From Halopiger goleimassiliensis (lineage in GTDB: Archaea > Halobacteriota > Halobacteria > Halobacteriales > Natrialbaceae): a DNA stretch of 64,000 bases. Below the pieces are notes generated by a model. That model was not told where the DNA came from and ran no database searches. It saw nothing but the letters and a program-made list of their open reading frames with translations. Location: the NCBI RefSeq assembly GCF_000455345.1, contig NZ_HG315691.1, positions 256,696 through 320,695 of the forward strand. Direction: 5' to 3'. A program made the translations under genes and the position numbers. Below, one piece after another: positions 51,110 through 59,529 of the stretch (position 1 is its first letter; each line of letters starts with the position of its first letter).

Positions 51110-51140
51110 GTGGACCTCGAACTCGATCGCCGCACCCTGG
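51110..51140 (-). repeat. Detached copy of the thiolase 3' end
   Basis: These 31 bp are identical to 51223-51253, the 3' end of the thiolase gene, starting 113 bp further along. In the minus-strand frame it reads RQGAAIEFEVHYDG, i.e. a second thiolase C-terminus without the body. It marks a deleted tandem thiolase or a duplication end point. Confidence 0.65.
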
Positions 51141-51219
51141 CGCGACCACCTTTTGTCTCGGCCGCTCACTACGTGAGCGCCCTCGCAAAATCTGGACCAA
51201 AACGCCTAGCGACCGCCCC

Positions 51220-52356
51220 TCAGTGGACCTCGAACTCGATCGCCGCACCCTGGCCGAAGCCGACACAGAGCGTCGCGAGGCCGAGGCCGCCGCCGCGGCG
51301 ACGGAGTTCGTTGATCAGCGTGACGGGGAGGCGAGCGCCCGAGGCACCAAGCGGGTGGCCGATTGCGATGGCACCGCCGTTGACGTTGAAGATGTCCTGA
51401 TCGATGCCGAGTTCGTCGCGGCAGTAGATCGTCTGGCTGGCGAACGCCTCGTTGAGTTCGACCTGGTCGTACTCGTCGATGTCGCGGCCGTTGCGCTCGA
51501 GCAGGCCCCGCGTCGCGGGCACCGGACCGATACCCATGACGGTCGGGTCGACGCCGGCGACGTTATTCTGGCCGATCTCGGCCATGATCTCGAGGTCGTG
51601 TTCCTCGGCGAACGCCTCGCTGGTGACGAGCAGCGCGGATGCGCCGTCGGAGATCTGGGAGGCGTTGCCGGGCGTGACGGTGCCGTCGGATTTGAAGACC
51701 GTCGGCAACTCGGCGAGTTTCTCGGGCGTGGTGCCGGGCCGCAGGCCCTCGTCTTCCTCGACGGTACCCTCGTCGGTCTCGATCGGGACGATCTCGTCCT
51801 CGAAGCGGCCCTCTTCGGTCGCCTCGACGGCGCGTTGCTGGCTCTGGGCGGCGTACTCGTCCTGCTGTTCGCGGGAGATGTCGTACTCCTCGGCGACCTT
51901 CTCGGCGGTCATCCCCATCTGGAGTTCGCCCATGTTGTACAGTTCGGCCATCCGCGGGTGGACGTTGTGGGTGTTCTCGCCCATCGCCACGCGGCTCATG
52001 TTCTCGACGCCGCCCGCGATGATCGCGTCGCGGTTGCCCGCGGCGATGGCGTCCGACGCGGAGATCACCGACTGCATGGAGGAGGCACACCAGCGGTTGA
52101 TCGTCGTCCCCGGAACCGACTCGCCCAGCTCCGAGAGGAGGGCGATGACGCGGGCGAGGTTGTTCCCCTGCTCGTCGCGCTGCTGGGCACAGCCCCACAT
52201 CAGGTCGTCGATCTCGTCACCTGACAGGCCCGTCTCGGCGAGGATCTCGTCGATCAGCGGGACCGAGAGGTCCTCGCTGCGGACGTCGGCGAACACACCG
52301 TCTTCTTTCCCCTGTGGCGTCCGGACTGCCTGCACCACGACTGGCGTCTGTGACAT
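51220..52356 (-). CDS. Thiolase (acetyl-CoA acyltransferase)
   Basis: This is a 378-residue complete thiolase. The nucleophile Cys lies in 'NRWCASSMQSVISA', the His in 'VNGGAIAIGHPLGASGARL' and the second Cys in 'LGLATLCVGFGQGAAIEFEV'. Catalyses acyl-CoA thiolysis/condensation (fatty acid degradation or mevalonate start). The terminal 31 bp are duplicated in the intergenic space. Confidence 0.95.
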   Translation of the reverse strand: MSQTPVVVQAVRTPQGKEDGVFADVRSEDLSVPLIDEILAETGLSGDEIDDLMWGCAQQRDEQGNNLARVIALLSELGESVPGTTINRWCASSMQSVISASDAIAAGNRDAIIAGGVENMSRVAMGENTHNVHPRMAELYNMGELQMGMTAEKVAEEYDISREQQDEYAAQSQQRAVEATEEGRFEDEIVPIETDEGTVEEDEGLRPGTTPEKLAELPTVFKSDGTVTPGNASQISDGASALLVTSEAFAEEHDLEIMAEIGQNNVAGVDPTVMGIGPVPATRGLLERNGRDIDEYDQVELNEAFASQTIYCRDELGIDQDIFNVNGGAIAIGHPLGASGARLPVTLINELRRRGGGLGLATLCVGFGQGAAIEFEVH

Positions 52357-52565
52357 ATTCTAGCGAACAGCCTTCACGGACTTAAATCCGGTAGAACTCG
52401 GGGGGACGGGCCAGCCGTTTACGGCGTCGCGGGCGGCTTACCGGGCCCGACCGTACTCCGGGGCTGTACCGACAGGTGTCGCTCGTCGGCCGGCCAGTTG
52501 GGAACGGCTCGCGCGGGGACGAGACGAGAACAACGCTTATCCCGCGCCTGTGGGAATACGCGCGC

Positions 52566-53363
52566 ATGAACGACGACGGAGTGGACGGGATCGAACGCGA
52601 CGAGTCCCCCGAAGCCTCGAGCGAGGCGGGCGACGCGGAGATGGACGGCGCGGGCACGGGGGCCGTCGAAACGGACGAGTCGGACGACGAGACGGCACCT
52701 GGAACGACACCCGACGCCGGCGAGACGCAGCCCGAGACGAACGTCGATACCGACGAGTCCGACTCCGAGACGGCGGCCGACGCGGAATCCGAATCGGCTG
52801 CGGCGGAGACGGACGCGGACGACGACGGCCCCATGCCGAACGTCCCGGATCCCGAGGCCGAGGACTCGGACGTGCCGGAGGACGTCCGGAAGTACGCCCG
52901 GTTCAAGAAGATGGACGGCGCGGAGTACGAGCGGGTCAACGAGTTCCTGCGGGACCGGACCTACATCACGGCCCGCGAGTGGGCCATCGCCCGACTCTGT
53001 TCCGATTTCCGCACGGAGACGGGCGTCGAGATGACCAAGATCGGCGAGAACCTTCCCGAACTCGTGCCGTTCATGACCGACACCTACACCCCGCAGGCGG
53101 TCAACCAGGCGCGGGCCTCTTTCGAGGAGAAGGTACGGAAGGCGGGCGCGACCTTCCTCTACGGCGCGATGTGTGACTTCTTCACCGCCGAAGAGCTCGA
53201 CGACGTCATGTACGAGTCGACCGAAGTCGCCAAGTTCCTGCTCGAGGTCGAGGGCGTCGACCTCTCCGTCGAGGAGGAACTCGAGGCCGAAGAGCGCATC
53301 TCGTCGGTGATGCGTGAGGTCCGCGAGGCCAGCGAACAACTGCGCGAGGAGGACCTCGAGTAG
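52566..53363 (+). CDS. DUF5806-family protein
   Basis: This is 265 residues from ATG 52566. Residues 1-110 are a disordered, extremely acidic Asp/Glu/Thr/Ala tail. Residues 115-265 form a globular helical domain ('DVRKYARFKKMDGAEYERVNEFLRDRTYITAREWAIARLCSDF', 'TPQAVNQARASFEEKVRKAGATFLYG') matching DUF5806 as I recall. Function unknown, conserved in haloarchaea. Confidence 0.75.
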   Translation: MNDDGVDGIERDESPEASSEAGDAEMDGAGTGAVETDESDDETAPGTTPDAGETQPETNVDTDESDSETAADAESESAAAETDADDDGPMPNVPDPEAEDSDVPEDVRKYARFKKMDGAEYERVNEFLRDRTYITAREWAIARLCSDFRTETGVEMTKIGENLPELVPFMTDTYTPQAVNQARASFEEKVRKAGATFLYGAMCDFFTAEELDDVMYESTEVAKFLLEVEGVDLSVEEELEAEERISSVMREVREASEQLREEDLE

Positions 53364-53580
53364 TTCCCCGTCCGGTCGCAACCGTCGGCTCGAGCGATCG
53401 ACTGCCGATCGACGATCCGGCCCATCACCCGACACAGGCCCGATTTGGACCGAAATCGCCACATCTAAGGAATTCACGACCCTAGCTTCGAGTGACTTTT
53501 CCGGCCCGCGAGATCGAGTCGTCCGTTCGCCGACGGCACTCGAGTTCGCGGTCCGGGCCGGACGTCGCCAGGGTGATAGT

Positions 53581-54657
53581 ATGGCGATCGCGACCGAATC
53601 GAGCGCGGACACGCCGGACGTATCGCCCGACGACCGATCCCTTCTCGAGGCGGCCGACTCCCTGGTCGGCAAGTCGAAAGGCGACCTCGTTCGGCTAGCC
53701 GGCCGGTTACGCGACCGCCGCGAGGAACTCAACCGGTTGGTGGGCGAGCGCGCCGACCGGCGCGACGAACTGAACGAGCGCGTCCAGGAGCACAAGGAGA
53801 AACGGGACGAACTGAACCGGACGGCCGACCAGCTGTACGGGAAGATCGGCCAGCTGAAAGCCGACCTCGACCTCGACGGCGAGGCCTCCCTCGAGGAACT
53901 CGAGTCCGAACTCGAGGAGCTGGAACACCGCCAGCAGACCCGCGTGTTGAGCGCCGACGAGGAGGCGTCGCTGGTCGAGCGGATCGAGGAGACCCGCGAG
54001 CGGATCCGCGAGCGCAGGGACCGACTCGAGAAGGCGGACCTGCTGGAGCTGAAACGCCGGGCCGAGGCGGCCCGCGAGGAGGCCTCCGAGCACCACGAAC
54101 GGGTCCTCGTACTCGCCGATCGGCCGCAGGACCACCACGAGCGGATGATCGAGGCCTACCGCGAGGCCGACGAGATCCACGACCGGGCCGACGAGGCCCA
54201 CGAGGCGTTCGTCGCGGCCCAGGACGCCGCCGACGCCCACCACGAGGCGTTCGTCCGGGTCCAGCGACGGCTCGAGGAACTCGACGAGCGCGAGCACGTA
54301 CCCGACGACGAGAGCGGCGAGGAGGCCGCCGAACTCTTCGAGCAGTTCAAGGAGGGCGACGCCCTGACCGAGGACGACCTCCGGCGGATCCAGGGGGCGA
54401 TCGAGGACCGTTCGAACGGTCAGCCGCCGCGACACCTCCGGTGCGAGGCGGCCGAAACGAACTCGAGCGACGAGCGAGGTGTCGCGATACCTCGAACCTC
54501 CGACAGCTGTCGGGCCCGAGAACGATCGATCGACGGCCGCGCCCGTGAGGGGCCGGCGACCGTCGCGAGCGGATCGCGGTTTCGTCGGTCCAGGGAGACG
54601 GTCGCGACGTCACGCTCGCGGAGACTCTCCGGTATTGCTGGAGTACAGTCCTTCTGA
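53581..54657 (+). CDS. Coiled-coil protein with an unusual basic tail
   Basis: This is 358 residues from ATG 53581. Residues 20-280 are a nearly continuous coiled coil (e.g. 'RRDELNERVQEHKEKRDELNRTADQLYGKIGQLKADL'), typical of haloarchaeal 'phosphoserine phosphatase-like' coiled-coil proteins (MJ1250-like class). After 'RRIQGAIEDRSNG' about 75 residues become Arg/Ser-rich with poor halophilic character, suggesting that the original gene ended near 54420 and a stop was lost. The core is probably intact. Confidence 0.7.
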   Translation: MAIATESSADTPDVSPDDRSLLEAADSLVGKSKGDLVRLAGRLRDRREELNRLVGERADRRDELNERVQEHKEKRDELNRTADQLYGKIGQLKADLDLDGEASLEELESELEELEHRQQTRVLSADEEASLVERIEETRERIRERRDRLEKADLLELKRRAEAAREEASEHHERVLVLADRPQDHHERMIEAYREADEIHDRADEAHEAFVAAQDAADAHHEAFVRVQRRLEELDEREHVPDDESGEEAAELFEQFKEGDALTEDDLRRIQGAIEDRSNGQPPRHLRCEAAETNSSDERGVAIPRTSDSCRARERSIDGRAREGPATVASGSRFRRSRETVATSRSRRLSGIAGVQSF

Positions 54658-54672
54658 ATAAATCATTAAGGT
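54657..54672 (+). promoter_or_regulatory. TATA box of the binding-protein gene
   Basis: AATAAATCATTAAGG lies 24-39 nt before ATG 54696, giving a leaderless or near-leaderless start. Confidence 0.5.
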
Positions 54673-54695
54673 TCGGATCGGTCATACGACACCAC

Positions 54696-55982
54696 ATGGG
54701 AGACACTCCCACGCCAGTCGATCGACGTACCGTCCTGACCGGTCTCGGTGCCGGTGCCGTTGGCATTGCCGGTTGTCTCGGCGAAGACGGCAGCCAAGAG
54801 GCGACGATTCAGGATATCGAGCCCGGGACGTCGATCAGCGTCACCGGCGTCTGGACCGAAGGCGAGGAGGAGGACTTTCTGGCCGTCGTCGAGCACGTCG
54901 AGGAGGAGACGGGGCTGGACATCACGTACGAGCCCCGCGATACGGAGGCGATCCTGACGGGGACGCTGATGGATTACGAAACCGGCGTCGCGACCGCCGA
55001 CGTGGTCGTCATGCCCTCGCCGGCACGCATCCAGTCGGACGCCGAATCCGGCCATCTGGCCCCGTTGTCGGGCACCTGGGACCCAGAGGAGTTCGCACCC
55101 GACCCGGATCAGGTAGCCGTCGACGGCGAGGTCTACGCCGCACCGTTCAAGATGGACCTCAAACCCGGCTTCTGGTACCGACCTTCCTTCTTCGACGAAC
55201 ACGGACTCGAGGAACCGGGCGACTACGACGAGTTTCTCGACTTGCTCGACGAAATCGACGGCATCGAGGGCGTCGAGGCACCGCTGGCGTCGGGCAACGG
55301 CGAGGGGTGGCCGTTGAGCGACGTGACGGAGGCGTTCATCCTGCGCCAGGACGACGGTGCCCAGCTCCAGCGGGACCTCATCGACGGCTCCGCGTCGTTC
55401 ACCGACGACCGCGTCGTCTCGGCCTTCGAGGAGATCCAGGAGCTGTTACAGGGCGGCTACTTCAGCGAAGTCCGGGACTTCGGGATCCAGTACGAGTACT
55501 TCTGGGGGAACGAGACGCCGCTGTACTTCATGGGGTCGTGGACGCCGACGTTCGACGCGATCGAAGACCCCGAGGACCTGGACGTGTTCATGCTGCCCGG
55601 TACGGAGGCGATGGTCGCGGCCGAGAACTGGTTTACCGTCCCGCAGTACTCCGACGAGGTCGATGCGGCCCGGGCGGCCGTCGAGGCCATGGTCTCCGCC
55701 GACGGCCAGCAGGTCTGGGCCGAACGCGGCGGCTTCATCGCCTCGAACCTCGGAGTCCCCGACGACGCCTACGACGTCGAGATCATGCGCGACCTCTCGG
55801 AGCTGGCCGACGAGGTGGAACTCGTTCCCGACCTGGACGACACCGTCGGCGATCCCTTCCAGTCGGAGTTCTGGGCCTCGCTGACCGGCCTCTGGGCCCA
55901 GCCCGACCAGGACGTCGAGCGCACCCTCGAGGGGCTCGACGGCGTGCTCCAGGAGAGCGTCCAGAGCATGGACGAGGTGTAG
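54696..55982 (+). CDS. ABC sugar-type extracellular solute-binding lipoprotein
   Basis: This is a 428-residue protein. A Tat-lipobox signal (DRRTVLTGLGAGAVGIAGC, with Cys about residue 26) precedes an MBP-like domain ('TSISVTGVWTEGEEEDFLAVVEHVEEETGLDITYEPR', 'FMGSWTPTFDAIEDPEDLDVFMLPG'). Anchored outside by lipidation, it captures substrate for the permeases encoded 1.6 kb away on the other strand. Separated from them by a TA pair and an IS-like hairpin. Confidence 0.9.
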   Translation: MGDTPTPVDRRTVLTGLGAGAVGIAGCLGEDGSQEATIQDIEPGTSISVTGVWTEGEEEDFLAVVEHVEEETGLDITYEPRDTEAILTGTLMDYETGVATADVVVMPSPARIQSDAESGHLAPLSGTWDPEEFAPDPDQVAVDGEVYAAPFKMDLKPGFWYRPSFFDEHGLEEPGDYDEFLDLLDEIDGIEGVEAPLASGNGEGWPLSDVTEAFILRQDDGAQLQRDLIDGSASFTDDRVVSAFEEIQELLQGGYFSEVRDFGIQYEYFWGNETPLYFMGSWTPTFDAIEDPEDLDVFMLPGTEAMVAAENWFTVPQYSDEVDAARAAVEAMVSADGQQVWAERGGFIASNLGVPDDAYDVEIMRDLSELADEVELVPDLDDTVGDPFQSEFWASLTGLWAQPDQDVERTLEGLDGVLQESVQSMDEV

Positions 55983-55983
55983 C

Positions 55984-56304
55984 GTGGCGACCGACCGCGA
56001 ACGGGGGTCCGGAGACGAGCCGCGGGGACGGCGCGGAGACGCCGTCGACTCCCTGTTCGTCCTCGGCGAGGAGCTCCGGCGACGGAACGCGAGCGCCGTC
56101 GGCGTCGACGTCCTTTACGTGTTCACGACGGCGTTTCTCGCCACGCTCGCCGTCCGGGGGTTCTGGCCGGCTGTGATCGCCGCGTTGCCGCTCGCGACCT
56201 TCTGCTACTTCGCGTGGCACTCGACTCGAGCCTTCTTCGTCGCCAACGTCCTCGCCGTCGCGATCAGTATCGCGGTTACGGAGGCGGGGTACATGCCGCT
56301 CTGA
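55984..56304 (+). CDS. Small membrane protein following the binding protein
   Basis: This is a 106-residue protein with a GTG start one base after the binding-protein stop, so it is co-transcribed. A charged N-terminus (about 45 residues) is followed by two hydrophobic helices ('VLYVFTTAFLATLAVRGFWPAVIAALPLATFCYFAW' and 'FFVANVLAVAISIAVT'). Family not recognised; it may accompany the transporter. Confidence 0.65.
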   Translation: MATDRERGSGDEPRGRRGDAVDSLFVLGEELRRRNASAVGVDVLYVFTTAFLATLAVRGFWPAVIAALPLATFCYFAWHSTRAFFVANVLAVAISIAVTEAGYMPL

Positions 56305-56371
56305 CCTCCGCTTTTGCGTAGTACAGTATAGAAGACCACGCGAGACGAGATGGGATCGAGAGCAACCACAC

Positions 56372-56815
56372 TCACTCCGGAATCGTTTCCTCGAGCACTG
56401 CAGGGAGTCGCTGGAGACAGGTCTCGAGAAAACTCAGTGGCGCTTCCGCCTCGAGGCGTCCCGGTTCGTGGACCCGTTTTTCGTCCGTTTCGATCTGGAA
56501 GTGGGTCGTCCCGAGTTCGTCGTGATCGTCGTCTTTGTGCCACCCCAGACTGACCGCCTCGTCCACCCACTGAACGCGCTGAACGTCGGTGTCAGCACGG
56601 GGACGCCAGGTGACTTCGACGGTCGCCTGCTCGCGCGGAAATTCGTTCCCCAGGAACATTTCGACATCGACGTCGGCAACGACGGATCGGGGACGGAGCC
56701 GCGACGGGCGATACCGGACCCCGGAAAAGCCGGGTTCGTTCTCGAGACGTTCTTTGATTCGACGGAGCCCCTGGCGCCGAGTGTATCCCCGGCCACCTGC
56801 GAGAAACAACACCAT
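56372..56815 (-). CDS. TumE-like toxin (DUF6516-type)
   Basis: This is a 147-residue protein. 'ATVEVTWRPRADTDVQRVQWVDEAVSLGWHKDDDHDELGTTHFQIE' resembles the TumE/DUF6516 pattern with conserved His/Asp (W-K-D-D-D-H). It lies 9 nt after the DUF7342-like gene on the same strand, the usual order of antitoxin then toxin in archaeal pairs. Toxin function is inferred. Confidence 0.6.
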   Translation of the reverse strand: MVLFLAGGRGYTRRQGLRRIKERLENEPGFSGVRYRPSRLRPRSVVADVDVEMFLGNEFPREQATVEVTWRPRADTDVQRVQWVDEAVSLGWHKDDDHDELGTTHFQIETDEKRVHEPGRLEAEAPLSFLETCLQRLPAVLEETIPE

Positions 56816-56824
56816 CGCTGTTCG

Positions 56825-57379
56825 CTACCACTCCTGTGGAAGCGTCTCCGAACCACGCTCCCCGAGACGCGGATCCGTATCGAGCCTCGTCAGTGAGCGT
56901 TGCAGGCTGATGGCGAGCTGAAGGGCCTCCCGTACCTGAACGTTGTACTCCCACTCCTCGATGATCTCGAGGCGTTCCCGGCGATCGGTAGCCGACAGGT
57001 CCTCGTTTCCGACGCTCCGGCGAAGTTCCTCGAGCGAGTCGACGTCGTACGTCGATTTCCACGAGTCGATCTCGTCGCCGATCGCTCGCAACTCCTCGGT
57101 GAGTTCGTCGGCGGACTGTTCTTCGGCGAGAGTGCGGACCTCGCGAAGGAATTGCGTGACGTCGTCCGGCTTGTAGCACGTTCCGTCGGCCGTTTCAGTG
57201 ATCTCGAGTTCGCCCCGATCGGCCATCCGCTCGAGATATTTGACGGCCGTCTCCCTCGAGACGTCGGCTTCGGTAGCGATCCAGCCGGCGTTGCGTGGCG
57301 TCGTTCGAGTCAGTGCGACGTGTCTGACGCGGTCAGCAGCGTCCATCTCCTCCGGCCACGCTCGAGAGTGGTCGCTCAT
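56825..57379 (-). CDS. HTH antitoxin-like protein (DUF7342-like)
   Basis: This is a 184-residue protein. An N-terminal winged helix ('TPRNAGWIATEADVSRETAVKYLERMADRGELEITETADGTCYKP') is followed by a helical C-terminal part. I associate this layout with DUF7342, often paired with TumE-like genes in haloarchaea. Likely the DNA-binding antitoxin/regulator of the pair. Confidence 0.7.
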   Translation of the reverse strand: MSDHSRAWPEEMDAADRVRHVALTRTTPRNAGWIATEADVSRETAVKYLERMADRGELEITETADGTCYKPDDVTQFLREVRTLAEEQSADELTEELRAIGDEIDSWKSTYDVDSLEELRRSVGNEDLSATDRRERLEIIEEWEYNVQVREALQLAISLQRSLTRLDTDPRLGERGSETLPQEW

Positions 57380-57510
57380 TGGTGACGATAGCGTCGCACT
57401 GAACTAATAATTTGGTATGCGGACCAGATATTTGGCATCTAGGGGAGCGATACTCTCGAAGAACGGAGACCGGACACTACCGTGCGAACTACAGCGTAGC
57501 GAAGCAAAAG

Positions 57511-57530
57511 CCCACGGCTAAAGCCGTGGG
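57511..57530. mobile_element. IS200/IS605-type end hairpin remnant
   Basis: CCCACGGCT-AA-AGCCGTGGG is a 9-bp perfect hairpin in the context 'gaagcaaaagcccacggct', which is the end sequence of many haloarchaeal IS1341/IS605-type elements. No tnpA or tnpB is adjacent, so it is a MITE-like copy or end remnant between the TA pair and the permease operon. Confidence 0.55.
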
Positions 57531-57574
57531 ATGAAGCCGACGGGTTGGTTTCGTGCAATCAGAAAGAGAGAGGG

Positions 57575-57594
57575 GAGCGGTGAACGAACCGCTC
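57575..57594 (-). terminator. Hairpin after the permease operon
   Basis: GAGCGGT/ACCGCTC (7-bp stem, 6-nt loop) begins 5 bp beyond the permease stop and on the minus strand is followed by a pyrimidine-rich CCCTCTCTCTTTCTG run. A probable operon terminator. Confidence 0.5.
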
Positions 57595-57598
57595 GACT

Positions 57599-58558
57599 TC
57601 AATCGGTCACCGCCGCGACCATCCCGCGCTTGTAGTAGCGCTCGAGCGCCAGGAACAGCAACACGGGAGCGGCCAGCGTCATCACCGAGCCGGCGGCGAC
57701 CAGTCCCCAGTCGACCTGGATGCGGCCGGTCATCAGCGGCAGGACCTGGGGCGCGAGATAGAGGTCCGGCGAGCGCATGAACACCAGCGGGAAGAAGAAG
57801 GCGTTCCAGACCCAGGTGAACTGGATGACCGCGACCGAGACCAGCGCCGGGGTCGACAGCGGAAGGATGATCGTCCGGAAGATCTGGTACCGGGAAGCCC
57901 CGTCGATGCGGGCCGCCTCCTCGAGTTCCTCGGGGATACCCAGCAGGTAGTTCCGCAGGAAGAGCACCACCCAGCCCAGCCCCCAGCCGATGTGGACCAG
58001 GATCAGTCCCATGTACGTATCGAAGAGACCGACGTTTCGGAGGGTGTTGTAGTTGCCCATCGCGACGAGTTCCGGCGGCGCGGCCATCACCAGCAGGATG
58101 AGGAAAAACAGCGTCGTCCGTAGCGGGAACTCGAAGCGCGCGAAGGGGTACGCGGCCATCGCGCCCAGCAGCATGACCACGAGCACCGACGGCACGGTGA
58201 CGATGGCCGTATTGAACAGCGCTCGACGCATCGGTGCCGTGCTGTAGGACCAGGCCCGGTAGTAGTTCTCGAGGGTGAGCGTGATTCCCTCGAGGTGCCA
58301 CCAGCCGTCCAGGATCTCGCCGAGCGGGCGCACCGATGCGGCGAACAGCCCCAGGAAGGGGACGATCCAGAGGACGGCGACGGCGATGGCCACGAGATAC
58401 GTGAGGACGCGCCTGACCGACGGGGTGGCGGCGGCGATCCGCGTCGGCCAGTCGAGGTCCCGTGCGGGAGCGGTGTCGGGAACGTCCGCCATCTCGTGGT
58501 ACCGCTGGTTCCCGTCGCCCGGATCGATCGTCGGATCGAGGGGATCGTCGTCCGACAT
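57599..58558 (-). CDS. ABC sugar transporter permease, MalG-type
   Basis: This is a 319-residue protein with six membrane helices and the EAA-loop 'EELEEAARIDGASRYQIFRTIILPLSTPALVS' near residue 210-240. Third gene of the minus-strand operon after the ATPase and MalF-type permease (2-nt gap). Works with the binding protein at 54696. Confidence 0.9.
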   Translation of the reverse strand: MSDDDPLDPTIDPGDGNQRYHEMADVPDTAPARDLDWPTRIAAATPSVRRVLTYLVAIAVAVLWIVPFLGLFAASVRPLGEILDGWWHLEGITLTLENYYRAWSYSTAPMRRALFNTAIVTVPSVLVVMLLGAMAAYPFARFEFPLRTTLFFLILLVMAAPPELVAMGNYNTLRNVGLFDTYMGLILVHIGWGLGWVVLFLRNYLLGIPEELEEAARIDGASRYQIFRTIILPLSTPALVSVAVIQFTWVWNAFFFPLVFMRSPDLYLAPQVLPLMTGRIQVDWGLVAAGSVMTLAAPVLLFLALERYYKRGMVAAVTD

Positions 58559-58560
58559 CG

Positions 58561-59523
58561 TCAGTCACCCATCCGTGCGATGTACAGCGCGAGCGGCGCG
58601 ACGATGATCAACTGGACCAGCGCCACCACCATCGCCTTGCCGTAGTCGATCGGCGGTTCGAACGCGGCGCGGTAGACCTCGATCCCTAACACCGAGTAGG
58701 CGTGGTTGGGGCCGCCCGCGGAGCCACCGGCCGCGTAGACGATGTCGAACACCCGCAACACCCAGATGATCCCCATGATGACGACTACCGCGGTGACGGG
58801 CTTGACCAGCGGCCAGATGACGTCCCGGAAACGACGCCAGGGACCCGCACCGTCGACCTTGGCCGACTCGATCAACGAGGGGTCGACCGCCGCCAGCGCC
58901 GAACTGTACAGGAGCATGCTGAAGCCGGTCTGGACCCAGATGCCGCCGGCGACGAGCGCGTAGATCGCCACCTGGGGCGACTGGGTCCAGTTGCGGACCC
59001 ACTCCTCCCGACCCAGCGCGCGGAGCAACTCGTTGAAGATTCCGGCCTGCGGGTCGTAGACGAACATGAGCACGAGGCCGATGACGATGGTCGGCACGGT
59101 AAAGCCCAGAAAGACCATCGAGCGGAGGATCCGCCGGCCCTTCAGGTCGGCGAACAGGAGCGCGAGCGCGAGCCCCAGCAGCGTACTCAGCGGGACGTGC
59201 AACACTACCCACAGCAGGTTCTGGGTCAGCGCCCCCATCGGATACCGCCACTCCCGGACGTTCGACCAGTTGAGGATCAGCGGATCACGAAACGACCGGA
59301 TCCAGTTGTCCACTCCGACGAACGACCCCATCGAAAACCCGTCCCACGAGAAGAAGCTCCCGACGACCGAGTAGGCGATCGGTCCCACCGAGAAGATGCC
59401 AAACAGCGTGAGGCCGGGCACCAGGAAGATGACGATCGCCACCGCCTTCTCGCGGTCGACGCGCTCGAGCAGGCCCGCCTCCCGATCCGCCCCGAGGTTG
59501 CCGAACCGATCTCCGAGACTCAT
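58561..59523 (-). CDS. ABC sugar transporter permease, MalF-type
   Basis: This is a 320-residue protein with six or seven membrane helices and EAA-loop 'PSLIESAKVDGAGPWRRFRDVIWPLVKPVTAVV'. N-terminal hydrophobic helix 'KAVAIVIFLVPGLTLFGIFSVGPIAYS'. It pairs with the MalG-type permease. Confidence 0.9.
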   Translation of the reverse strand: MSLGDRFGNLGADREAGLLERVDREKAVAIVIFLVPGLTLFGIFSVGPIAYSVVGSFFSWDGFSMGSFVGVDNWIRSFRDPLILNWSNVREWRYPMGALTQNLLWVVLHVPLSTLLGLALALLFADLKGRRILRSMVFLGFTVPTIVIGLVLMFVYDPQAGIFNELLRALGREEWVRNWTQSPQVAIYALVAGGIWVQTGFSMLLYSSALAAVDPSLIESAKVDGAGPWRRFRDVIWPLVKPVTAVVVIMGIIWVLRVFDIVYAAGGSAGGPNHAYSVLGIEVYRAAFEPPIDYGKAMVVALVQLIIVAPLALYIARMGD

Positions 59524-59529
59524 GGACGA

